DNA of 26,230 bases from positions 1 to 26,230 of the forward strand of contig DBRE01000119.1 in assembly GCA_002305535.1 (NCBI GenBank), read 5' to 3'. The notes beneath the pieces were generated by a model. It had not been told where the DNA came from. It searched no databases and saw only the letters and a list, made by a program, of their open reading frames with translations. Both the position numbers and the translations under genes were made by a program. This DNA comes from Syntrophomonas sp. UBA1376 (GTDB taxonomy: Bacteria; Bacillota; Syntrophomonadia; Syntrophomonadales; Syntrophomonadaceae). Below, one piece after another: positions 9,203-15,940 of the stretch. Within the stretch, counting starts at the first letter, position 1, and the number at the start of each line of letters is the position of its first letter.

Positions 9203-9925
9203 TCAAATAAAAGTAGCTGTGAATATTATCAGCATGCCCAGAAAGAATCCATACCAGCGGGTATGTCGATTCTGTACGCTTGCCTGAGGCCAAAGCTGAA
9301 ACAGAACCAGGTAAAGCATTATTCCGGAGGCCAAGCCCAACATGAGGGGCAGCATAAACGACAATTTTAGAACAACCTCCCGCCCTAAAATGGTGCCTAA
9401 AGGTGTTATGAGGCCAATAAGAGCCGTTTGTATCAAAATCCGAAATCGCCGTACCCCACCCATAATCAAGGGAGCGGCGATGGCCATGCCTTCTGGAATG
9501 TTGTGGACTCCTATACCCAGTGCTATCACCATACCGGTTCGATCCTTCATTTCGTGACCAAGGGCAATAGCCATCCCTTCAGGCAAATCATGCATAGCGA
9601 TCCCTAACATGATCAAATAGCCCAAGCCTATCAACGTATCACCTTGGGAAAGTTTTTCGAAAGCAAATCGATCAAACAAATATACAATCAGGAAGCCTCC
9701 TGCCACGCCTTTGATAGTTGATCCAAACCCGGCATAGGCCACTGCCGAAGGAAGCATATCAAACACTACTACAGCCACCATGACCCCTGAAGCTAAACCC
9801 AAGAAAACGGCTAGACTGGCACTGCTCCAGCGTCGTTTGATAAATAACATAATAGCTCCAATAGCTGTGCAGATCCCAGCCAGCATGCTCCATAATAGCA
9901 CTTGATCCAAGCCAGCTTCCCCCAT
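9203..9925 (-). CDS. ZIP family divalent metal transporter
   Basis: A 240-residue, eight-helix protein with the two ZIP signature helices: MHDLPEGMAIALGHE (His112, Glu116) and VHNIPEGMAIA (His141, Glu145), whose His and Glu side chains form the metal site. ZIP proteins import Zn2+, Fe2+ or Mn2+ into the cytoplasm; the bacterial ZupT-like group is broad in specificity and I cannot name the metal. The start is uncertain: ATG at 9925 has no clear ribosome binding site, while GGGGGA lies seven bases before an in-frame TTG at 9908-9910, which would shorten it by five residues. No metal regulator gene is adjacent. Confidence 0.9.
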   Translation of the reverse strand: MGEAGLDQVLLWSMLAGICTAIGAIMLFIKRRWSSASLAVFLGLASGVMVAVVVFDMLPSAVAYAGFGSTIKGVAGGFLIVYLFDRFAFEKLSQGDTLIGLGYLIMLGIAMHDLPEGMAIALGHEMKDRTGMVIALGIGVHNIPEGMAIAAPLIMGGVRRFRILIQTALIGLITPLGTILGREVVLKLSFMLPLMLGLASGIMLYLVLFQLWPQASVQNRHTRWYGFFLGMLIIFTATFI

Positions 9926-10100
9926 CCGGTTTTTATCTATTTCTATGCCGGGTTAAGCGGCTTCATTAGACCTCGACTAATGTTCTGCCATGATGACAGA
10001 TAACGCTCTAAAGCGACAGTCACCGACTGAACCAACCAGCCGTTTTTCAGTCATATTAATCATTCACTCATCATAACTTCGAAATAAGGAGGTGCTGCCA

Positions 10101-10472
10101 TTGAGCGGAAAAGCATCCATTGAACTGAAAACTATTGGCAAAGCTCTGCTGTGGTCTCTGCTTCTATGTCTGGCTACCGCCATGGTTGTCTACTACAGTG
10201 GAATCAAGGAGACTCTCCTACCCACCCTGGGCAAACTGATACTGATAATAACGGTTTTTTCAGCTGGATGTTCGGTAAGCCGGCAATATGGGAGTAAAGG
10301 GCTAGTACGAGGTATGACTATCGGATTAGCGTTTTTCATACTTATGATCATTGGAACTATCGGATTCTACCCAGATTTGATCAGCTTTAAATCCTTCCTG
10401 AGTACGTTAGCCATTACAGTTACTGCTGGTGGTCTAGGAGGCATTCTTGGTATAGGTTTGAGCGAAGTATAG
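10101..10472 (+). CDS. TIGR04086/YrzE-like membrane protein
   Basis: A 123-residue protein with four predicted membrane helices (about 12-32, 40-56, 68-87 and 97-119), beginning with a short basic-amphipathic leader. The size, helix spacing and glycine-rich last helix (TVTAGGLGGILGIGL) resemble the TIGR04086/YrzE family found in spore-forming Firmicutes, with no known function. I choose TTG at 10101 because AAGGAGG ends eight bases before it; a GTG at 10092 is in frame but overlaps the ribosome binding site. It converges on the short minus-strand genes across the terminator at 10519-10540. Confidence 0.68.
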   Translation: MSGKASIELKTIGKALLWSLLLCLATAMVVYYSGIKETLLPTLGKLILIITVFSAGCSVSRQYGSKGLVRGMTIGLAFFILMIIGTIGFYPDLISFKSFLSTLAITVTAGGLGGILGIGLSEV

Positions 10473-10518
10473 ACCGCTTAGAATTGCCAGAGGGGTTCAG
10501 ACCATTGGCCAAAAAACA

Positions 10519-10550
10519 AGAGCCGGCTACCTCCGGCTCTAACATTTTGT
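10519..10550 (+). terminator. Bidirectional rho-independent terminator
   Basis: An 8-bp stem AGAGCCGG / CCGGCTCT (10519-10526 and 10533-10540) with a six-base loop. On the plus strand it is followed by a T-rich tract; on the minus strand the stem is followed by TTGTTTTTT. It can therefore end both the TIGR04086-like gene and a transcript arriving from dinG and the short genes behind it. Confidence 0.8.
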
Positions 10551-10560
10551 TTTCTTTTCT

Positions 10561-10632
10561 TTATGATAGACATAGAAGCAATAAACCGACTGCAATCAGG
10601 CACAGCCCCACGATAAACCTTAAACCTGGCAT
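10561..10632 (-). CDS. Candidate 23-residue single-helix membrane microprotein
   Basis: A short frame with ATG at 10630-10632 and TAA at 10561-10563. An AGGGGGG ribosome binding site lies eight bases upstream. The product begins MPGLRFIVGLCLIAVGLLLL and ends three residues later: one membrane helix preceded by a single arginine. It lies 66 bases after the spoVM-like gene on the same strand and 20 bases before a terminator that works in its direction, so it is probably in the same transcript. Function unknown. The ORF is too short for coding statistics, so this rests on ribosome binding site, position and hydrophobic composition only. Confidence 0.4.
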   Translation of the reverse strand: MPGLRFIVGLCLIAVGLLLLCLS

Positions 10633-10698
10633 TGGCCTGGCCCCCCTGGCATTTAACTCCCTCTATTAGGGCCTACCCTTCCACGACTGGACTTATGC

Positions 10699-10764
10699 CT
10701 AACCCCAAATCTTAAGTAAGAAGTTGCGGAAAAAGATGGGAATTCTGAAATAATAGACTTTCAC
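10699..10764 (-). CDS. spoVM: SpoVM-like sporulation microprotein (21 residues)
   Basis: A 22-codon frame with GTG start at 10762-10764, a perfect AAGGAGG eight bases upstream (10773-10779), and TAG at 10699-10701. The product starts MKVYYFRIPIFFRNFLLK. It matches the layout of Bacillus SpoVM (MKFYTIKLPKFLGGIVRAML): MK at the start, Tyr4, a basic residue at 7, an aliphatic at 8, the essential Pro at exactly position 9, Phe11, then an amphipathic helix with few charges. SpoVM sits on the positively curved forespore membrane and recruits SpoIVA to build the coat and cortex. This version is shorter at the C-terminus (26 residues in Bacillus). It lies 97 bases downstream of dinG on the same strand. 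Identity is by eye and needs a family comparison. Confidence 0.62.
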   Translation of the reverse strand: MKVYYFRIPIFFRNFLLKIWG

Positions 10765-10861
10765 ATTCACTGCCTCCTTGTGCGTTTGCTAAAGTTATTT
10801 ATTAATATGAAAATCTATTAGAAAAGGTTCCCCCTTAAAAACTGATCCTACCCAAGCAGTA

Positions 10862-12922
10862 TTAGATCCATTCGGCGATATGCTGCGATATCTCGTCGCG
10901 ATTTATGGTAAGACGGTTGGGTATAGGACTGCTGTTTTGGAATATCTTGCCATAGGATTGTTTAGCTATGCGGTTATCCAATATGATAGCAACCCCACGA
11001 TCCTCTTCGCTGCGGATCAGACGTCCTATTCCCTGCTTAAACCTGACCGCTGCATCCGGTAGCATGAAATAGCTGAAGGTGTTAAGACGATTGTAACGGC
11101 AATATTTTTCTGCTGCGCTGGCGTAAGGGTCAGAAGGTGAGCGGAAAGGCAATTTGACCATCACCAGGCATTTGAGCAGATCACCTTTCAGGTCTACCCC
11201 TTCCCAATAAGTTTCCAATCCCATCAGCAAAGCCTTTTCACTATTCAGAATACCGTCCATCAAGGCCCCAAAATCCCCATCTTCATGTTGAACCAGGAGG
11301 TTAATGTCCTTTTCTTCTAACATGGGCCGCAACAATGCGCTCACCTCTGCCAATTGTTTTCGGGAAGTAAACAGAGCCATGACCCGCCCATCTACAGCAT
11401 CCACTGTATGGAACAGAGTCTCGGTGACCTGATAACTGAACTGTTCATGAGAGGGATTCACTATATCTTTGATCATCAAAAGACAGGCTTGTTCCTCGTA
11501 GCGAAAAGGTGAGTGTTCCAACAGAGTTCTGATGCGGCCTTCTTGTTGATAACGAATCAAACCGTTACGGCGAATGATATGATCGAAAGAATCCTCAACT
11601 GCCATAGTGGCTGATACCATTATTAAACTGGAAAGGTGTTGAAACAGGCCGGTATCTAATTCATTCTCTATCTCCAGTAGAGACGAACAGATTTCTTCAA
11701 TTTTCCCTCGGGTGGTGCTGACCCACAACAGACGGTCATCACGATTTAAATCTTCTTCGAAAATAATGAAAGCTCTATGAGAGAACTCTTTTAATTGCGT
11801 AATGTAGCTCTGGATATCCGCGGCTTCTTCCTCTCCCTGCATCTCCTGAGCCAGTTTTTCCATATCCCTCAACAGCAAGTTAAGTCCAGCTTGCCACTCC
11901 AGATAAGTATTAATAATCTCATTAAACCAGTTGCTCTCCAACTCTGCCGGAGAAATGGACCGAGAGTATTCACTCCCCTTACCCAAATGCTGATCCATTT
12001 TAGTAAACAGCTCTTCTGCTAGCCGACTCCCTTGCTCGATGAGAGGACGAAGAGCGTTAATGGATTCTGCCAAATGAGCAAAACGTGATCGCAAAGCTTG
12101 TAAATAGCCTCTTTCATGAGTTACTTCGCGATGATACAGGTTGGAAAACCATCTTTTGATATCAAATCGGTTTAATACACAAGATAATTTGTCAAAAGCC
12201 TCCCGATCAAAACTATGGGCCTCATCAATCACCAGGCAACTGTACTCAGGCAAAAGACGTCGGTCTACCCCTATGTCAGCCAATAACAGTGAGTGGTTGG
12301 TCACCACTAGATTTGCTTTCTGGCACCTGCGAAAAGCCTTCAGTCGAAAACATTTATCGTGATATTTGCATAGATCCTTGCGACAGTAATAGCGGTCAGC
12401 TGCCAGCAACGGCCAGTGTTTCATCATTTCCCAGGGCAGTTGCAGTTCCATACGGTCACCGCTTTTGGTTCGTTCCGCCCAGGTCAAAATCATTTCAATA
12501 AAACGCTCCTCTTTGGCGTCCAGAGAGCGACGTCCGCCCAGGATACTTTGATACTTGTTCCAGCACAGGTAATTCTCGCGTCCCTTCAGTTCAGCGGCTT
12601 CGAACTCAAAGGGCAAAATCTGCTGCAGTGCCGGAATGTCTTTCTCCATTATTTGCTGCTGTAAAGCACGGGTGCGGGTGGCCACTACCACTCGTTCTTT
12701 TTCCTGCACTGACCAGGCTACAGCAGGAATTAAATAAGCTAAGGTTTTTCCCACCCCAGTACCTGCCTCAGCCACTAAAAATTCACTATTGTTCAGAGCA
12801 TAAGCCACTTCTTGCGCCAGAGAAGCTTGTTCTTCACGATAATGATAGTCAGGGATCACCCTATGCAAGGGGCCTTGAGGTTGGAAAACAGCTACCACAT
12901 TATCAGGAGTAAATTCTTTCAT
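10862..12922 (-). CDS. DinG/XPD-type Fe-S ATP-dependent DNA helicase
   Basis: A 686-residue superfamily 2 helicase of the Rad3/XPD/DinG group, 5'-3' enzymes that act on R-loops, forks or repair intermediates. Visible motifs: YHYREEQ (Q-like), Walker A GTGVGKT (54-60), four Fe-S cysteines (Cys120, Cys180, Cys185, Cys191), Walker B DEAH (233-236), VSATM, and the C-terminal FKQGIGRLIRSEEDRG motif VI. There is no N-terminal DnaQ exonuclease domain, unlike Bacillus DinG, so it is closer to the YoaA/DinG core type. The ATG has only a weak AGGGTAGGT upstream. It heads a minus-strand group with the short genes that follow. Confidence 0.93.
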   Translation of the reverse strand: MKEFTPDNVVAVFQPQGPLHRVIPDYHYREEQASLAQEVAYALNNSEFLVAEAGTGVGKTLAYLIPAVAWSVQEKERVVVATRTRALQQQIMEKDIPALQQILPFEFEAAELKGRENYLCWNKYQSILGGRRSLDAKEERFIEMILTWAERTKSGDRMELQLPWEMMKHWPLLAADRYYCRKDLCKYHDKCFRLKAFRRCQKANLVVTNHSLLLADIGVDRRLLPEYSCLVIDEAHSFDREAFDKLSCVLNRFDIKRWFSNLYHREVTHERGYLQALRSRFAHLAESINALRPLIEQGSRLAEELFTKMDQHLGKGSEYSRSISPAELESNWFNEIINTYLEWQAGLNLLLRDMEKLAQEMQGEEEAADIQSYITQLKEFSHRAFIIFEEDLNRDDRLLWVSTTRGKIEEICSSLLEIENELDTGLFQHLSSLIMVSATMAVEDSFDHIIRRNGLIRYQQEGRIRTLLEHSPFRYEEQACLLMIKDIVNPSHEQFSYQVTETLFHTVDAVDGRVMALFTSRKQLAEVSALLRPMLEEKDINLLVQHEDGDFGALMDGILNSEKALLMGLETYWEGVDLKGDLLKCLVMVKLPFRSPSDPYASAAEKYCRYNRLNTFSYFMLPDAAVRFKQGIGRLIRSEEDRGVAIILDNRIAKQSYGKIFQNSSPIPNRLTINRDEISQHIAEWI

Positions 12923-12994
12923 GATACCTACCCTAGTTTTATACTTTATTTCTAAAGCTTAGCCCATTATATACTTACTGGCGAGCTGAAATAG

Positions 12995-13017
12995 AAAAAG
13001 CCGTTCTGAAAACGGCT
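12995..13017 (-). terminator. Rho-independent terminator (first hairpin copy)
   Basis: On the minus strand the stem AGCCGTT / AACGGCT (12999-13017, five-base loop) is followed directly by TTTTTC, a good intrinsic terminator. It would end transcripts coming from the thioesterase/DUF3343 genes before dinG. A second identical hairpin at 13172-13190 lacks the T-tract. Confidence 0.7.
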
Positions 13018-13191
13018 CCAGGGTGTCGTAAAAATCGACACCTTGCCAGAGCGAGCAAAAAAGGATAAGGGCAAGGCAACCGGGAAGCCCGTGTTGAGGC
13101 GTACATTAGGTACGTTGATTGAACGGGCTTTCCGAGTTAACGCAGCTATTAGCCTTTTTTTGACGGTCTGAAGCCGTTCTGAAAACGGCTC
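12998..13191. repeat. Stem-rich element bracketed by 21-bp direct repeats
   Basis: Two identical 21-bp copies of a terminator-type hairpin (12998-13018 and 13171-13191) enclose about 150 bp of nested inverted repeats. Stems seen: GGTGTCG/CGACACC (13022-13042), CCTTGCC/GGCAAGG (13041-13047 with 13070-13076), AAAAAAGG/CCTTTTTT (13057-13064 with 13153-13160), GGAAGCCCGT with ACGGGCTTTCC (13083-13092 with 13123-13133, one bulge) and CGTAC/GTACG (13100-13114). No open frame is carried. It looks like a MITE-type or REP-like dispersed element, or a structured RNA; copy number elsewhere is unknown to me. Confidence 0.6.
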
Positions 13192-13214
13192 TCTACATCG
13201 CCTGATTACTATCG

Positions 13215-13502
13215 TTATTGCAGTTCGAGTTTTTCAACGGAATTGCGCTGGCCGATCTTTTGTACATTATAAACCGACTCAATAGGTACTTGCCCTTTCT
13301 CGAGTTCAGCAGCGTACTCATCCAGTTGCTCAGGCAGGAATTTTATCGATAAACCACAACTGGATGAAATCTCTCGAAGAGTTGGTATCATGATAAAATC
13401 AGCCTCGGCTGCTTTGAGAATCCGTTCGGCCTTAAGAGCATAGGAGGTAGTGGCGAACGTTATTAAACAATATTGAGGCGCCTTAAACAATTGCTTATTC
13501 AT
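13215..13502 (-). CDS. DUF3343 (putative Se/S carrier-like) protein
   Basis: A 95-residue soluble protein. The opening YCLITFATTSYALKAERIL, the IPTLREISSSCGL segment with its conserved cysteine before Gly-Leu, and the length fit DUF3343, described as a putative Se/S carrier-like family and often found near selenium or sulfur metabolism genes in Clostridia. I choose ATG at 13500-13502, five bases after the upstream stop codon, with AAGGTG six bases before it; a GTG three codons earlier overlaps that ribosome binding site. It follows the thioesterase gene almost without a gap, so the two are cotranscribed. Whether the conserved cysteine carries sulfur or selenium is not known. Confidence 0.8.
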   Translation of the reverse strand: MNKQLFKAPQYCLITFATTSYALKAERILKAAEADFIMIPTLREISSSCGLSIKFLPEQLDEYAAELEKGQVPIESVYNVQKIGQRNSVEKLELQ

Positions 13503-13507
13503 GTTGT

Positions 13508-13948
13508 TCACCTTGTTTCGTCGAGATCTATGGTACCTATATTGGCGAAAGTACCCTTTGCATCAGCCACGATTTTACCATCACAATAGACCTCGGCCCT
13601 AGTGTAGACCAGTCTCTTCCCTGCTTTGACCACCTTTCCCTGAGCCAGCAGTTCCCCTTGTATACTTGCTGCTGCCACAAAAGCGGTCGAGCAGTCAGCG
13701 GTAACTCCTCGGATCCCCATACTACGAATGGCGTTTCCCATGGCAGCATCCGCTAAAGACATCAACACTCCGCCATGCAAAAGACCCATAGGATTAGTGT
13801 GCTGATGTGAAGCTATCAATTTGAACTCAGCCTGACCCACTCCCAGCGCGGAAAGGCGAATGCCCACCAGTTGATAAAAGGGGGTATTCTCTACGGAGTG
13901 ACATATATATTCAAATAGAGACTGTTCAATTCCCATATTCTTCACCAA
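13508..13948 (-). CDS. PaaI-type hotdog-fold acyl-CoA thioesterase
   Basis: A 146-residue hotdog-fold protein of the PaaI/4HBT group, which hydrolyses acyl- or aryl-CoA thioesters as a tetramer in the cytoplasm. The signature HTNPMGLLHGGVLMSLADAA (His-Gly-Gly with the following Asp) is clear, followed by a second strand region TADCSTAFVAAA and GKRLVYTRAEVY. The TTG start is supported by AAGGAGG nine bases upstream; in-frame GTG (13943-13945) and ATG (13934-13936) follow closely. Substrate cannot be read from sequence. It is the first gene of a pair with DUF3343. Confidence 0.9.
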   Translation of the reverse strand: MVKNMGIEQSLFEYICHSVENTPFYQLVGIRLSALGVGQAEFKLIASHQHTNPMGLLHGGVLMSLADAAMGNAIRSMGIRGVTADCSTAFVAAASIQGELLAQGKVVKAGKRLVYTRAEVYCDGKIVADAKGTFANIGTIDLDETR

Positions 13949-13982
13949 CCCATCCAGCCTCCTTCCCTTTGAGTTCTACGTT

Positions 13983-13991
13983 ATTATATCA
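13983..13991 (-). promoter_or_regulatory. Extended -10 promoter for thioesterase/DUF3343
   Basis: On the minus strand TGATATAAT forms an extended -10 box (TG one base before a perfect TATAAT), 35 bases before the TTG start. No good -35 box is seen, as is usual for extended -10 promoters. Confidence 0.5.
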
Positions 13992-14118
13992 TGCGCTACA
14001 GATAGTTTTGCTATTATTTTATGTTATATATAGAAATGACCTAAGATTTCCTCCGGGCGACAGAATGACAATCAATTTATTTATGCAAAATAAAGAAACA
14101 GTCAAGGGGGATGATCGC

Positions 14119-14631
14119 ATGCTGGTTAGTAAATATCGTCTATATGCCATAGTGATACTGGTAGGTCTGCTTTTATTAGGGGCAATCATATGGTGGGTGA
14201 ATCAGTTAGAACCTGAGAGAAGGCCCGTTCCTACCGATGAAGACTGGGCAGTAATGTTCTCCGTTGAGGATCAAAGGTGTACGGCTTATACTAATCATTC
14301 AGGAAATGCGCTCTCTTCCAGTGGTCAGTCATACTTCTTTGGTGCAGTAGCTGTTCATCCCCGCTACCCGGTGAACGCAAGAGGCGACCCACTGCAGCCA
14401 ATCATTCCCTACGACACGGTTCTATATCTACGAGAACCTCTGGAAATCAATGGGCAATCATTTGCTACTTTGCAGGTCATAGACACCGGAGATGTAAACT
14501 ATCGTTTACATGCAGATTCTCCTTATTGGATCGATGTTTATTATGGTTCTGGCGACTATTGGAGCAGAAGCAATGCCCGGGAATTTGGGGTAAAGGATAT
14601 AGATTATTATTGGGTGGAAAAATGGAGATAA
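14119..14631 (+). CDS. Membrane-anchored 3D-domain (MltA/YuiC-like) protein
   Basis: A 170-residue protein with an N-terminal membrane anchor (about 7-27) and an extracellular domain resembling the 3D (Asp-Asp-Asp) double-psi beta-barrel fold of MltA/YuiC-like peptidoglycan lytic transglycosylases. Supporting pieces are AVAVHPRYPV, PYDTVLYL, VIDTGD (Asp122) and WIDVYYG (Asp139), in the order seen in that family. It is likely attached outside the cell and acts on the wall, possibly in spore germination or outgrowth, but activity is inferred. Start: ATG at 14119 with AAGGGGG nine bases upstream; the frame stays open back to 13969, but there is no ribosome binding site there. Confidence 0.68.
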   Translation: MLVSKYRLYAIVILVGLLLLGAIIWWVNQLEPERRPVPTDEDWAVMFSVEDQRCTAYTNHSGNALSSSGQSYFFGAVAVHPRYPVNARGDPLQPIIPYDTVLYLREPLEINGQSFATLQVIDTGDVNYRLHADSPYWIDVYYGSGDYWSRSNAREFGVKDIDYYWVEKWR

Positions 14632-14639
14632 GCGCAAGT

Positions 14640-14704
14640 TCGGGGACGGTCCCCGGACTCGCGCGAATCGTCACAGGTGGGTCTTACAGAAGGCCCGCCC
14701 CTAC
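14640..14704. repeat. REP-like palindromic repeat fragments
   Basis: CGGGGACGGTCCCCG (14641-14655) is an imperfect palindrome, and GGTGGGTCTTACAGAAGGCC running into CGCCCCTAC (14676-14704) is a second G/C-rich inverted segment. Both resemble intergenic palindromes scattered in clostridial genomes, some linked to REP-associated transposases. The stretch sits between two convergent genes and may also terminate transcription. Confidence 0.45.
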
Positions 14705-14710
14705 AATTTC

Positions 14711-15919
14711 CTAGACCTTTTCAAATACCGCAAACAACTGCAGGGCTACTTGATCAAAGGGATGAGCCCTTAGTTCTTCGGCTAGTTCCCGTGCTGGAGA
14801 ACGATCGGCTATTTCCATAAACTCTTCCCAGCTCATAAAGTCAAAGGGAGTAATCTCTACTGTGGTAAAACCATGCCGCTTAAACATATCGGCCAATGAT
14901 TGAGGGTCAAAATGATGCATATGCAGCATAGCCGGAAACAGCGTTCCTTCGATGCTCTCATGAATATGCTGCTCTACTTCACCATAACGGGTAGGAGCAG
15001 TTATAAATACCCGTCCACCAGGTTTCAGTACCCGGGCAAATTGTTCTACGATTGCTTCTGGAGAATAGGTATGTTCCAATACATCCAGGCAGTTGATAGC
15101 ATCAAAGTAATTGTCTGGATACGGTAGAGCATCAATACTGCCTTCTACAAAGGTGACTTCCTTGCAAGTACCAGATAGCAGATCATCTGCCGAAGGGAAT
15201 TCACACTCAACCTGAATGCCACCCAACTCTTCCTCGATAAGATCTATTACTTTGGGGAATATGGTCTTTTCCCCATTTTTCATCATGTTAGAGAGTGCCA
15301 TGGCTCGTTCCAACCGGGCTTTACAGGCATCAATGGAAAACACAGACGCATACTGACTCATTACCAGAGTGGCAAAACCAGCGCCACATCCAGCATCTAA
15401 GACCTTCCCCTCCAATTTCTGAATGTCGGGATAGACATACTTTAGAAAGGAATACTCGCCACCGGAGGAAAAATTCTGCAGGGCAATGATCTCATTGAGA
15501 GTGAACAGATCCTGTTGGCTCAAAACAGATCCAATTTCCCTTCTGAACCAGTTGCGTAATTCTACATCATCATTAAGGCGAGCCGTAATGTCCTCTAAAC
15601 TATCAGTTCCGGCTTGTTGTACTAATTTTTCCCGATCACTAGGGCTCATTACTTTCCAGAGATACTCAACAAAAAATGGAAAACATACATTGTTATGTAC
15701 ATTAAATAGAATAGCCTGATGAGGCTTGCTATTGCGTAGTTCTGAGGTGGCCTGATGAAACTTGAGCAAAAAGGCGATAGCCTCATCATCATTCCTGGAG
15801 AACATACTTTCATAGCTACTTGATAAATCACTGACTCCCGGCATCAATTGCTGGTAAATACTAAGAACGTCTGGTTCCACTGAATTGAAATAGTAATCAA
15901 AAAACTCTCTTAAGATCAT
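14711..15919 (-). CDS. Class I SAM-dependent methyltransferase in alpha-glucan operon
   Basis: A 402-residue protein. Residues 165-310 form a Rossmann methyltransferase core: motif I VLDAGCGAG (173-181), Asp197 at the end of strand 2 for the SAM ribose, LPYPDNYFDAINCLDVLEH (265-283) and VLKPGGRVFITAPT. The first 150 residues are a helical region I do not recognise, and the acceptor substrate is unknown. It is the last gene of an operon with a GT4 glucan synthase and two GH57 enzymes, 21 bases after the second GH57 gene, with GGAGGAGAGG before its ATG. Context suggests a saccharide or glucan-linked acceptor, but this is inference; a housekeeping or small-molecule target is equally possible. 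Confidence 0.85.
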   Translation of the reverse strand: MILREFFDYYFNSVEPDVLSIYQQLMPGVSDLSSSYESMFSRNDDEAIAFLLKFHQATSELRNSKPHQAILFNVHNNVCFPFFVEYLWKVMSPSDREKLVQQAGTDSLEDITARLNDDVELRNWFRREIGSVLSQQDLFTLNEIIALQNFSSGGEYSFLKYVYPDIQKLEGKVLDAGCGAGFATLVMSQYASVFSIDACKARLERAMALSNMMKNGEKTIFPKVIDLIEEELGGIQVECEFPSADDLLSGTCKEVTFVEGSIDALPYPDNYFDAINCLDVLEHTYSPEAIVEQFARVLKPGGRVFITAPTRYGEVEQHIHESIEGTLFPAMLHMHHFDPQSLADMFKRHGFTTVEITPFDFMSWEEFMEIADRSPARELAEELRAHPFDQVALQLFAVFEKV

Positions 15920-15940
15920 GCCCTCTCCTCCTACTGGTTT

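Noticed and set aside
10484..10669. Plus-strand frame of 61 codons after the TIGR04086-like gene
   Set aside because: It runs through the terminator hairpin, has no ribosome binding site and overlaps the better supported minus-strand microprotein.
10765..10861. Sigma-E promoter before the spoVM-like gene
   Set aside because: The minus strand has a TCATATTA stretch that resembles a sigma-E -35 box, but no CATACAAT-like -10 box lies at the right distance before the ribosome binding site. Transcription may come from dinG.
13969..14118. N-terminal extension of the 3D-domain protein
   Set aside because: The frame is open, but the upstream ATG codons lack ribosome binding sites and the region contains the promoter of the divergent thioesterase gene.
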